The notes beneath the pieces are model-generated. The model saw only the letters and a program-made list of their open reading frames with translations. It was not told where the DNA came from and searched no databases. A stretch of DNA of 7,090 bases from an uncultured Candidatus Melainabacteria bacterium (GTDB taxonomy: Bacteria > Cyanobacteriota > Vampirovibrionia > Gastranaerophilales > Gastranaerophilaceae). The stretch lies in the NCBI GenBank assembly GCA_946622835.1, contig CAMOQI010000041.1, positions 1 through 7,090 of the forward strand. The letters run 5' to 3'. Shown here one piece after another: positions 1 through 5,862 of the stretch (its first letter is position 1; each line of letters opens with the position of its first letter). The translations under genes were made by a program, and so were the position numbers.

Positions 1-396
1 CATATAGACGAATGGAATACCGCAAGAAGAGAACGCGCATCATACTATAATAAATTGTTCTCATCTTGTCCTGATATCCAAACACCGAAAGAATTAGATA
101 ATACATATTGTGTATATCACCAATATACCGTTAAAATTCCTAACAGAGATGAAGTTCACAAAATGTTATCAGATGCGGGAATTGGTGCAATGCTTTATTA
201 TCCTATTCCGTTGCATTTCCAAAAGGTTAATGCTTGGCTTGGAATGGGTAAAGGTTCATTGCCTGTGACAGAAAAGAATACAGAAGTGGTAATTTCACTT
301 CCGATGTTTCCGGAATTGACAAAAGAAGAACAACAGACTGTTGCAAAGACTTTGATTTCTTGTATTGAAAAATCAAAATCCGCAATCGGTGTGTAG
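1..396 (+). CDS. DegT/DnrJ/EryC1/StrS-family PLP-dependent sugar aminotransferase, C-terminal fragment
   Basis: The frame is open from base 1 (HIDEWNTARRERASYYNKLF...) to the TAG at 394-396, so this is the last 131 codons of a gene that starts outside the window. The family moves an amino group from glutamate to a keto-sugar nucleotide, using PLP, in the making of amino sugars for surface polysaccharide, LPS or glycans. The C-terminal small domain is recognisable. It has the HQYTVKI strand, the R-D-E-V...L..AGIGAMLYYPIPLH segment (the family usually reads GI....HYP.PLH), then the PVTEK...VISLPMFPELT block followed by a helix. The PLP-binding lysine lies upstream and is not visible, so catalytic competence cannot be judged. 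The sugar substrate cannot be assigned from this part. It ends just before a strong hairpin and is not part of the export operon to its right. Confidence 0.9.
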   Translation, partial: HIDEWNTARRERASYYNKLFSSCPDIQTPKELDNTYCVYHQYTVKIPNRDEVHKMLSDAGIGAMLYYPIPLHFQKVNAWLGMGKGSLPVTEKNTEVVISLPMFPELTKEEQQTVAKTLISCIEKSKSAIGV

Positions 397-410
397 AAAT
401 ATTTAAAATA

Positions 411-441
411 AAAATATCCTCTCTTTTTGAGAGGATATTTT
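411..441. terminator. Bidirectional intrinsic terminator between convergent genes
   Basis: The arms at 411-423 (AAAATATCCTCTC) and 429-441 are perfectly complementary over 13 bp around a five-T loop. On the + strand the 3' arm ends in a T-rich run continuing past 441; on the - strand the arm likewise ends in TTTT followed by ATTTT. It lies 14 bases after the aminotransferase stop and directly abuts the stop codon of the minus-strand gene ending at 442, so it can serve both transcripts. The function is inferred from the structure. Confidence 0.85.
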
Positions 442-687
442 TTATATTGATATATCAAGTTTTTTGCCTACATTGTTATCTGTTACGATATTTTTCATTT
501 GATGGGGTATATTTTCATTTTTTGTATCCTGAAATGATAATCTGAATTGTCTGATTGCCGCATCATTACTTGTTGTACTCATTTTAGCCGCATCCGGACT
601 AAAGTCATTTCCCTGTATATGCCCGTATAAGGTATCAGGGTTTATTCCTATTTTACTATTCAGTTGTACGCCGTTAAATTGTACCAT
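442..687 (-). CDS. Small hypothetical protein, 81 aa, second gene of a minus-strand pair
   Basis: I do not recognise this protein. The ATG at 687-685 is preceded by AAAGGA (699-694) at a normal distance, and the gene ends with TAA abutting the hairpin terminator, so its boundaries are well supported. The product is polar and rich in Asn, Asp, Ser and Lys. It has no signal peptide, no hydrophobic segment and no cysteine, and is probably a soluble cytoplasmic protein. A stretch around residues 38-53 (MSTTSNDAAIRQFRLS) could be helical. It lies 10 bases after the gene at 698-1048, and its ribosome-binding site overlaps the stop codon of that gene, so translational coupling is likely. No function is assigned. 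Confidence 0.6.
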   Translation of the reverse strand: MVQFNGVQLNSKIGINPDTLYGHIQGNDFSPDAAKMSTTSNDAAIRQFRLSFQDTKNENIPHQMKNIVTDNNVGKKLDISI

Positions 688-693
688 TTTTTA

Positions 694-699
694 TCCTTT
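694..699 (-). promoter_or_regulatory. Ribosome-binding site overlapping the upstream stop codon
   Basis: On the minus strand AAAGGA lies 6 bases before the ATG of the 81-aa gene and shares two bases with the TAA stop (700-698) of the 116-aa gene. This arrangement supports both start and stop assignments and suggests coupled translation of the two small genes. Confidence 0.6.
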
Positions 700-1048
700 A
701 TGCTAATGTTTGCATACTGAAGCAGCCGCCTGAAGGGTTTCCTGCTTCGTTATATGCTTTTAAGTTTCCGACTCCGGGATGCGGGTAAAACTTTTTACCC
801 TTAACTTCTATACAAGAGTTCGGATCCATCATTGTATTTTGGTATGCGATATTTACGTTTGGTTCAAGTCCTATTGCATACCACATTGCATCTATACTGT
901 TTTTGATAACTCCGAATGTCGAACTTATAATATTTCTTGTGTCTTCATCGTTTGAAATCCCAAGATTAAGCTTAACAAACGAAGGGTCAGTTGATGCCGC
1001 ATTTCTGTTTACCAAATCGGTAACAATTTTTGATTTATTTACGCTCAT
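698..1048 (-). CDS. Small hypothetical protein, 116 aa, first gene of a minus-strand pair
   Basis: I do not recognise this protein. The ATG at 1048-1046 follows GAGGA (1060-1056) with a 7-base spacer, which makes the start convincing. No signal peptide or membrane span is visible. The N-terminal half is polar with a possible helix around residues 36-60 (DTRNIISSTFGVIKNSIDAMWYAIG in outline). The C-terminal third is rich in Gly, Pro and Asn, with PHPGVGNL near 89-96 and NPSGG near 104-108. There are two cysteines, C79 and C109, and no obvious metal-binding spacing. It is co-transcribed with the 81-aa gene. It diverges from the exporter operon across a 172-base gap, so the two transcription units share an upstream region but need not share a function. 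Confidence 0.65.
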   Translation of the reverse strand: MSVNKSKIVTDLVNRNAASTDPSFVKLNLGISNDEDTRNIISSTFGVIKNSIDAMWYAIGLEPNVNIAYQNTMMDPNSCIEVKGKKFYPHPGVGNLKAYNEAGNPSGGCFSMQTLA

Positions 1049-1141
1049 TGAATCATCCTCAGCTCTGTTCTTGTATATATAAAGTGTATATAAATTAAAT
1101 AATTGCCTTTTTAGAAGATTGTATGTTAATATATTGTAACA

Positions 1142-1171
1142 TTCACGGATAAATACAAGATATGCAATAAT
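1142..1171 (+). promoter_or_regulatory. Candidate promoter of the exporter operon (extended -10)
   Basis: TGCAATAAT at 1163-1171 matches the extended -10 consensus TGnTATAAT except for one base in the hexamer. TTCACG at 1142-1147 is a 4-of-6 match to the -35 hexamer with an 18-base spacer. Transcription would start near 1178 and leave a leader of about 43 bases before the GTG at 1221, containing AAGGA at 1211-1215. A weaker alternative is TTGAAC (1171-1176) with TTAAAT (1195-1200). The region is very AT-rich, so chance matches are common. I found no convincing promoter for the minus-strand pair in the same gap. Confidence 0.35.
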
Positions 1172-1220
1172 TGAACATATTTTGTGTTTTATCGTTAAAT
1201 AATTAATAAAAAGGAATATA

Positions 1221-2708
1221 GTGAAAATTTTTATAAAGAAACTGATAATTGTATTGTTTGCAACTATTCTTAGTTGCGGTTTTTCTTATGGGCTGGAGGA
1301 TATAAAAGTTACGGAAGGTTCTGTATTATCTTTGCAGGATTGTATTAAGATTGCTCTAAAAAATAATCCTAATATTAAAAACGCGAAGTATAATTATGAT
1401 ATTTCTCGAGCAAATGTGAATATGGCAAGATCGGAATTTTTCCCAACCATCGGCTATGGAACCGGATATAATTTTAATGCGATTCATGCCAGAAGGACTT
1501 CTTCCGATACAAATGCTTATTCTTTCGAAGCCAGTCTTAATCAGCTTTTATTTAATTTCGGCAGAACAAATGCGAATATCAAGATGCAAAAATTTTATAT
1601 GATTGCGGATGAATATTCATTTAACAATATTGTCCGTCAAACCATATTTGATGTTAAGCAAAGGTATTATGAAGTTTTGGCGGCTCGGGCGACTACTGTT
1701 ATAAATCAAGCTTATGTTGATATAAATGAAAGAAACTATTTAAGAACAAAGGCATACTTTGAAGAGGGGTTAAAGTCAAAAATAGATCTTGTGAATGCGG
1801 AAGTTACATGGAGTGATTCAAAGATAAATCTTGTACGTGCTGAAAACAGCTATAAAAATTCTCTTGTTAATCTTAATAATGCAATGTATTTAAAAGATGC
1901 CCCAACCTATATGATATCAACAAAAGAGGGCTTTGCAATTCAGGATAATGTTGCATCGGTTGATTTAACAAAAATTTCGAAATCAAGCGGAAAAGAAGAT
2001 TCTCATATTCCTGTCAATAATGTAAAAGATGCCAAACTTATTACTTCTGTGGAGAAATTGGAAATGTTATCTGAGTATAAAGTGGATGAATTTCCGTATT
2101 CTTTTGAAGAATGTATTGATATGGCATACAAGAACAGGGCAGATTTAAAGGCGTATACTTCTACCTTGGATGCTGTAAAGGAAAATCTTATATATGTTAA
2201 GCGCAATTATTATCCTTCAATTTCAGCATCAACCGGTTACGGATTTCGTAACATGGAAAGAACAAATTCATTTAATGTCGGGGTAAATCTTTCGGGTTCT
2301 TTAAATTTGATGAATCAAAAATCGAGAGTTGATGTTGCAAAAACTCAGGTTCAAATAGCGGAAAACACCCTTGAAAAATTGAATCAGGATATATATTTTG
2401 AGGTTCAAAATGCGTATATTGATATGATAGAATTAGAAAAGCAAATCCCTTTGACCGGAGTAAAAGTTAGGCAGACAAAAGAGAATTATGAACTTGCAGA
2501 AGGCAGATATTACGTTGGTTTGGGCGATTATATTGAACTTCAGGATGCAAAAGTTAATTATAATACCGCTCAGCGTTCGTTTATTGAAACTATATACAGA
2601 TATAACGTTGCGCGTGCGAATTTAGAAAGTGTAATTGCTATGCCGCAGCCGGTTACATTGACAATAGATGAGGCTGTAGGGAAAAAAATTAAAAAAGGGA
2701 AAAAGTAG
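1221..2708 (+). CDS. tolC: TolC-family outer-membrane efflux channel protein
   Basis: This is a 495-aa outer-membrane factor, the usual size for the family. Such proteins form trimers with a beta-barrel in the outer membrane and a long alpha-helical tunnel in the periplasm, and act as the exit duct for tripartite exporters. The start is GTG at 1221, five bases after AAGGA. Residues 1-24 form a signal peptide (KK, hydrophobic core, SYG before LEDI). Cys19 lies in ILSC, a weak lipobox, so lipidation is an alternative to cleavage after Gly24. The two internal OEP repeats are clear. Repeat 1 runs from about 36 to 227 (LSLQDCIKIALKNNP; FEEGLKSKIDLVNAE at 180-194). Repeat 2 runs from about 293 to 474 (YSFEECIDMAYKNRADL; GRYYVGLGDYIELQDAKV at 428-445). 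A polar linker of about 65 residues joins them. The end is lysine-rich (KKIKKGKK). One base separates its stop from the adaptor start. The symbol is a family-level label, not proof of orthology. Confidence 0.92.
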   Translation: MKIFIKKLIIVLFATILSCGFSYGLEDIKVTEGSVLSLQDCIKIALKNNPNIKNAKYNYDISRANVNMARSEFFPTIGYGTGYNFNAIHARRTSSDTNAYSFEASLNQLLFNFGRTNANIKMQKFYMIADEYSFNNIVRQTIFDVKQRYYEVLAARATTVINQAYVDINERNYLRTKAYFEEGLKSKIDLVNAEVTWSDSKINLVRAENSYKNSLVNLNNAMYLKDAPTYMISTKEGFAIQDNVASVDLTKISKSSGKEDSHIPVNNVKDAKLITSVEKLEMLSEYKVDEFPYSFEECIDMAYKNRADLKAYTSTLDAVKENLIYVKRNYYPSISASTGYGFRNMERTNSFNVGVNLSGSLNLMNQKSRVDVAKTQVQIAENTLEKLNQDIYFEVQNAYIDMIELEKQIPLTGVKVRQTKENYELAEGRYYVGLGDYIELQDAKVNYNTAQRSFIETIYRYNVARANLESVIAMPQPVTLTIDEAVGKKIKKGKK

Positions 2709-2709
2709 G

Positions 2710-3903
2710 ATGAAATTAGGAAATTCTTTGAATAAACGAAATTTGGTTATTATGGCTATTGTAGTGGCTGCCGTGGGTTTTGTGGGATATAAGCATATTA
2801 AATCCCATAAAATAACTTACCAAACACAAGAATTAAAGAAATGTACAATAACCGATCTTGTTGAGGCTTCAGGTACTATAAAACCCGTAAATACGGTTAG
2901 TGTCGGTTCAACTGTATCAGGGTTAATGAAAGAAATCTATGTTGATTACAATTCAGAGGTGAAAAAAGGACAGCTTTTGGCACAGATTGACCCTGCTAAT
3001 TTCCAAGCCTCTGTTGATCAAAACCAAGCTCAAATTACAAATGCGGAAGCTAACTTGGCGAGATTAAATGCAGAATTGGTATATTCCGAAAAAACTTATA
3101 ACAGATATAAAAATCTTTATGCAAAAAACTTTATAGCTCGTAGTGAACTTGACCAGGCAGAAAGTGATTATTTAGCCAAAAAAGCTTCTATTGGCGCGCA
3201 AAGAGCGACAATTGCGCAAGCAAGAGCAAATTATAATACTGCTATGACAAACCTTGGTTATACAAAAATCATTGCGCCCGTTGACGGAACGATTATCAAG
3301 CGAGCAATTGATGTCGGACAGCCGGTTGCTGCCAGTTTTCAGGCTCCGGAGCTGTTTACTATCGCACAGGACTTAACAAAAATGCAAATAGAGGTTAATG
3401 TGTCAGAAGCAGATATCGGAAATGTTAAAGAAGGACAGGGGGTTGAATATACTCTTGACGGTTATCCGGATAGTGTCTTTCACGGTAAAGTTACCCAAGT
3501 TCGATTGGATTCTACAACAACATCAAACGTTGTTACATATACCGTTATTGTAAGTGTTGAAAATGAAGATTTGAAACTTAAGCCCGGAATGACTGCGAAT
3601 GTTTCTATAATAACAAAACAAAGTAAAGATGTTATGTGCGCACCTTCTGTTGCGTTGAAATATACTCCGGATATTAATGGTCCAAAATACCAAAATCAGG
3701 GATTATGGATTCTTAAAGGGAATGAGCCTGAAAGAATTGATATCAAAACTGGAGCAAGCGATGACAATAATATCGAAGTTATATCAAAAAAACTTCAACT
3801 CGGAGATAAAGTTGTAATCGGCTCTACCGGCGGGGGTAAAAAGAAAGCAGCCGGCATGCAAAGCGGCACTAAGCGTCGCGGCGGTCCTCCGGGCATGTTC
3901 TAA
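2710..3903 (+). CDS. macA: MacA-like periplasmic adaptor (membrane fusion protein) of an ABC exporter
   Basis: This 397-aa protein (family typically about 370-400 aa) bridges an inner-membrane MacB-type transporter and a TolC channel. One N-terminal membrane anchor at about residues 11-28 is followed by the modular adaptor fold. The first half of the lipoyl-like domain is at about 52-97 (ASGTIKPV, VKKGQLLAQID) and a coiled-coil hairpin spans about 98-183. The second lipoyl half is at about 184-214 (YTKIIAPVDGTI.KRAIDVGQPV), a beta-barrel covers about 222-303 (DLTKMQIEVNVSEADIG, LKPGMTANVSI), and a membrane-proximal domain lies at about 304-372. At the hairpin tip, R132 and L136 fit the R-x3-L-x6-S motif that contacts TolC in related adaptors, but Ala143 replaces the Ser. 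The tail from about 374 on is low in complexity, rich in Gly and Lys/Arg, and ends GGPPGMF. The ATG follows the TolC-gene stop by one base, with AAGGGA at 2695-2700 as ribosome-binding site, so the two are translationally coupled. Confidence 0.92.
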   Translation: MKLGNSLNKRNLVIMAIVVAAVGFVGYKHIKSHKITYQTQELKKCTITDLVEASGTIKPVNTVSVGSTVSGLMKEIYVDYNSEVKKGQLLAQIDPANFQASVDQNQAQITNAEANLARLNAELVYSEKTYNRYKNLYAKNFIARSELDQAESDYLAKKASIGAQRATIAQARANYNTAMTNLGYTKIIAPVDGTIIKRAIDVGQPVAASFQAPELFTIAQDLTKMQIEVNVSEADIGNVKEGQGVEYTLDGYPDSVFHGKVTQVRLDSTTTSNVVTYTVIVSVENEDLKLKPGMTANVSIITKQSKDVMCAPSVALKYTPDINGPKYQNQGLWILKGNEPERIDIKTGASDDNNIEVISKKLQLGDKVVIGSTGGGKKKAAGMQSGTKRRGGPPGMF

Positions 3904-3916
3904 GGAGAGCTAAATA

Positions 3917-3940
3917 GTGGTGGCAAAATTTGCAAAATAA
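3917..3940 (+). other. Possible 7-codon micro-ORF between adaptor and ATPase genes
   Basis: AAGGAG at 3902-3907 overlaps the adaptor stop codon and is the strongest Shine-Dalgarno match in the window. Nine bases downstream a GTG opens a seven-codon frame (GTG-V-A-K-F-A-K, then TAA at 3938-3940). It is followed directly by ATG-Y-Y-TGA at 3941-3952. Neither frame is long enough to judge by composition. They may be a translated leader that keeps ribosomes moving to the ATPase gene, or the remains of a decayed start region. This is speculative. Confidence 0.2.
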
Positions 3941-3950
3941 ATGTATTACT

Positions 3951-3954
3951 GAGG
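3951..3954 (+). promoter_or_regulatory. Ribosome-binding site that favours the second ATG of the ATPase gene
   Basis: GAGG lies only 3 bases before the first in-frame ATG (3958) but 9 bases before the next one (3964). The normal spacing is about 5-9 bases, so initiation at 3964 is more likely. The two choices differ by only two residues. Confidence 0.5.
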
Positions 3955-3963
3955 CAAATGAAT

Positions 3964-4680
3964 ATGGATTTAATAGAAGTAAAAAACGCAATAAAAACCT
4001 ATCAAACAGGTGAAGATTCATTCAATGCTTTGGATGATGTTTCGTTAAATATCAAAAAAGGTGAATTTTGTGCAATTATGGGTACTTCGGGTTCGGGCAA
4101 ATCAACTTTTATGAATATGCTCGGCACTCTTGATAAACCGACTTCGGGCAGTTATTTTTTGGATGGTGAAAATATGCTTAACCTTCCCCCAGATGAACTG
4201 GCAATGGTTCGCTGCGAAAAAATAGGGTTTATTTTCCAAGGGTTTAACCTTATATCAAGGACTTCCGCGCTGGATAATGTTTGTTTGCCTATGATTTACA
4301 AAGGAATATCCGAATCAGAAAGAATTGAGCGCGGAAAATGGGCATTGAAAATTGTCGGGTTAGAAAACAGAGAAGACCATATGCCAAACCAGATGTCAGG
4401 CGGTCAGCAGCAGCGTGTTGCGATTGCGAGGTCCTTGGTAAATGATGCCCCGCTTATATTGGCGGATGAGCCGACAGGTAATCTTGATACAAAAACAAGT
4501 ATTGAGGTTATGGAATTTTTTGTACGTTTGAATGAGGAAATGGGCAAAACCATTGTTTTGGTTACTCACGAACCCGATATTGCCGAATACACAAAGCGTG
4601 TAGTAAAATTCAAAGACGGCAAAATCGTGCTTGATATGCCAAAAGAAGATTGGCTTAAACAAAGAACAAGAGAAACATAG
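3964..4680 (+). CDS. macB: MacB/LolD-type ABC transporter ATP-binding protein
   Basis: This is the nucleotide-binding subunit that powers the exporter by ATP hydrolysis at the cytoplasmic face. It has 238 aa from this start, or 240 from the ATG at 3958; about 220-240 aa is normal for LolD/MacB ATPases. All motifs are intact (numbering from 3964): Walker A GTSGSGKST at 40-48, Q-loop Gln92 in FIFQGFNL, signature MSGGQQQR at 144-151, Walker B LILADEP at 164-170 with catalytic Glu169, D-loop GNLD at 172-175, and switch His202 in VTHEPD. FQGFNLI, the long SGGQQQRVAIAR block and DEPTGNLD are typical of the MacB/LolD/FtsE group, rather than drug importers. It stands as a separate polypeptide, whereas in E. 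coli MacB this domain is fused to the permease. The partner permease is most likely the gene starting at 5863, beyond one intervening gene. The symbol denotes the MacB ATPase half. Confidence 0.93.
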   Translation: MDLIEVKNAIKTYQTGEDSFNALDDVSLNIKKGEFCAIMGTSGSGKSTFMNMLGTLDKPTSGSYFLDGENMLNLPPDELAMVRCEKIGFIFQGFNLISRTSALDNVCLPMIYKGISESERIERGKWALKIVGLENREDHMPNQMSGGQQQRVAIARSLVNDAPLILADEPTGNLDTKTSIEVMEFFVRLNEEMGKTIVLVTHEPDIAEYTKRVVKFKDGKIVLDMPKEDWLKQRTRET

Positions 4681-4695
4681 GGGGAAACAGATTTA

Positions 4696-5787
4696 ATGAT
4701 CGATGAAATAAAAAGTTTTGATGAGGCATATAGAAAAGAAATTCTCCCGTTATTGGCTGAATTTGAACCGTATCGAAAAGAAGAATTGAGAAAATATAAT
4801 ATCAAAAATACAGTCTGGATTTTGGTATTTGCTATACTTATTGTGCCATTTATAATTTTTATAATAGCATTCAATAAAGACAATTCTAGTGCACTTGTAG
4901 CCCTATTTATAGTTTGTCCATGTTTGCTTGCTCTTATATTTGTTTTGGCAGTAACGTATACCTCGTGTAAAGTAACAACTCCTAAAGAATTTAAAAACTT
5001 TATCAAAACTCACTGCTTTCAAAAAATTTTACCGCATTTTGGGAACTTTAAGTGGAAGCATCGCTTGATTGGCGAGGAACTTTTAGAAAAATCGGATTTA
5101 TTTCCGTATTTCAACAATACTCATATAGACGATTATTTTAATGGTCAGTATAAAAATATTTCATTTTTTATTGAAGAAGTTTGTTTAACTGTTAAAAGTA
5201 AAAAACATAATATAAGATTTTTTAAAGGAATTGTAATATTATTTCCGTCAAATAAAATTGTGAAAGCAAGGACTATTGTGAGCACAAAAGGAGATTTAAC
5301 CAAAAAAAATCAATTATTGGTTCAAATGTTTGTCGCCTTAATTTCTGGTATTGAAATTTTTAAAGACGGATATGCACATTGGAAATGGATTTTGTTAATC
5401 ATAGTACTCGCAGTAGTATTTTTAATTATGAAAACTATTGAAAAAAACAATGAGCCTCTGGATGAGGTTTTGTTGGAAGACCCTAAATTTGCGAAACGGT
5501 TTAATGTATATTCATCAGACCAAGTAGAAGCACGATATTTGGTAACCCCTGCATTTATGGAAAGGATGCAGAATCTGCAAACGGCATTTGGAACAAAAAA
5601 TGTTAAGTGTTCATTTTTTGAAGATAAAATTATGTTTGCAATATCAACAGACAAGGATTTGTTTGAAATCGGGGATTTATTCACCCCGATGACAGATCCA
5701 AAACAAATTTATAAATTTAGAGAAGAACTGTTATCTATTTATAAAATGATAGAGTACTTTAAACTAAATGAAAAAACTGGGTTGTAA
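4696..5787 (+). CDS. DUF3137-family membrane protein
   Basis: This 363-aa protein of unknown function matches the DUF3137 family by its pattern. The C-terminal block at about 257-296 (EVLLEDPKFAKRFNVYSSDQVEARYLVTPAFMERM) is the family hallmark; further matches are DDYFNGQYKNISFFIEE at about 145-161 and FFKGIVI at about 175-181. Two strong membrane spans near the N-terminus, at about 39-59 and 66-88, are typical. A further strongly hydrophobic segment at about 229-248 (WKWILLIIVLAVVFLIMKTI), with a weaker one just before it (206-222), lies inside the conserved domain and looks like an insertion. The start ATG is 15 bases after the ATPase stop, with a G-rich site (4680-4684) 11 bases upstream. 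The gene is locally very AT-rich; in 5161-5220 only 10 of 60 bases are G or C. It sits between the two MacB halves, either as an accessory exporter subunit or as an insertion. I cannot tell which. Confidence 0.8.
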   Translation: MIDEIKSFDEAYRKEILPLLAEFEPYRKEELRKYNIKNTVWILVFAILIVPFIIFIIAFNKDNSSALVALFIVCPCLLALIFVLAVTYTSCKVTTPKEFKNFIKTHCFQKILPHFGNFKWKHRLIGEELLEKSDLFPYFNNTHIDDYFNGQYKNISFFIEEVCLTVKSKKHNIRFFKGIVILFPSNKIVKARTIVSTKGDLTKKNQLLVQMFVALISGIEIFKDGYAHWKWILLIIVLAVVFLIMKTIEKNNEPLDEVLLEDPKFAKRFNVYSSDQVEARYLVTPAFMERMQNLQTAFGTKNVKCSFFEDKIMFAISTDKDLFEIGDLFTPMTDPKQIYKFREELLSIYKMIEYFKLNEKTGL

Positions 5788-5792
5788 TAAGT

Positions 5793-5827
5793 CCCCTCTC
5801 CTTTAAAGTAGGTGCCGAGGGGGGGGG
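5793..5827. repeat. GC-rich imperfect palindrome with a run of nine G's
   Basis: In the 75-base gap before the permease gene, CCCCTC (5793-5798) pairs with GAGGGG (5817-5822). A smaller palindrome, CTTTAAAG (5801-5808), lies inside the 18-base loop. The right arm runs on into nine consecutive G's (5819-5827). No T-run follows on either strand, so it is not a standard intrinsic terminator. It stands out sharply from the AT-rich surroundings and looks like a worn copy of a short intergenic palindromic repeat, but no second copy is present in this window to prove that. Confidence 0.4.
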
Positions 5828-5862
5828 TAATAAAAACAATACAATAATAAAAGGATAAAAAG

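Noticed and set aside
198..458. Minus-strand 86-codon open frame over the aminotransferase end and terminator
   Set aside because: It lies antisense to a clearly conserved coding region, runs through the hairpin, and has an odd composition with no plausible ribosome-binding site.
2003..2206. Minus-strand 67-codon open frame inside the TolC-family gene
   Set aside because: It is a shadow of the linker and second repeat of the channel gene, with no independent support.
3923..3933. GCAAAATTTGC palindrome before the ATPase gene as an operator
   Set aside because: It is only 11 bases with 5-bp arms, AT-rich, and occurs within an operon, so it is easily a chance match.
4396..4662. Minus-strand 88-codon open frame inside the ATPase gene
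   Set aside because: It is antisense to the signature, Walker B and H-loop region, which is plainly the real coding frame.
4566..5006. Minus-strand 146-codon open frame across the ATPase/DUF3137 junction
   Set aside because: It overlaps the 3' end of the ATPase gene and the start of the DUF3137 gene, both well supported by family motifs. Its length is explained by AT-rich membrane-protein codons read on the other strand.
5322..5684. Minus-strand 120-codon open frame inside the DUF3137 gene
   Set aside because: It is wholly antisense to the most conserved part of the DUF3137 domain and encodes nothing recognisable.
5793..5827. Intrinsic terminator separating DUF3137 from the permease
   Set aside because: The stem is short (6 bp) with a long loop, and it is followed by TAATAAAAAC rather than a T-run, so termination by the standard mechanism is unlikely.
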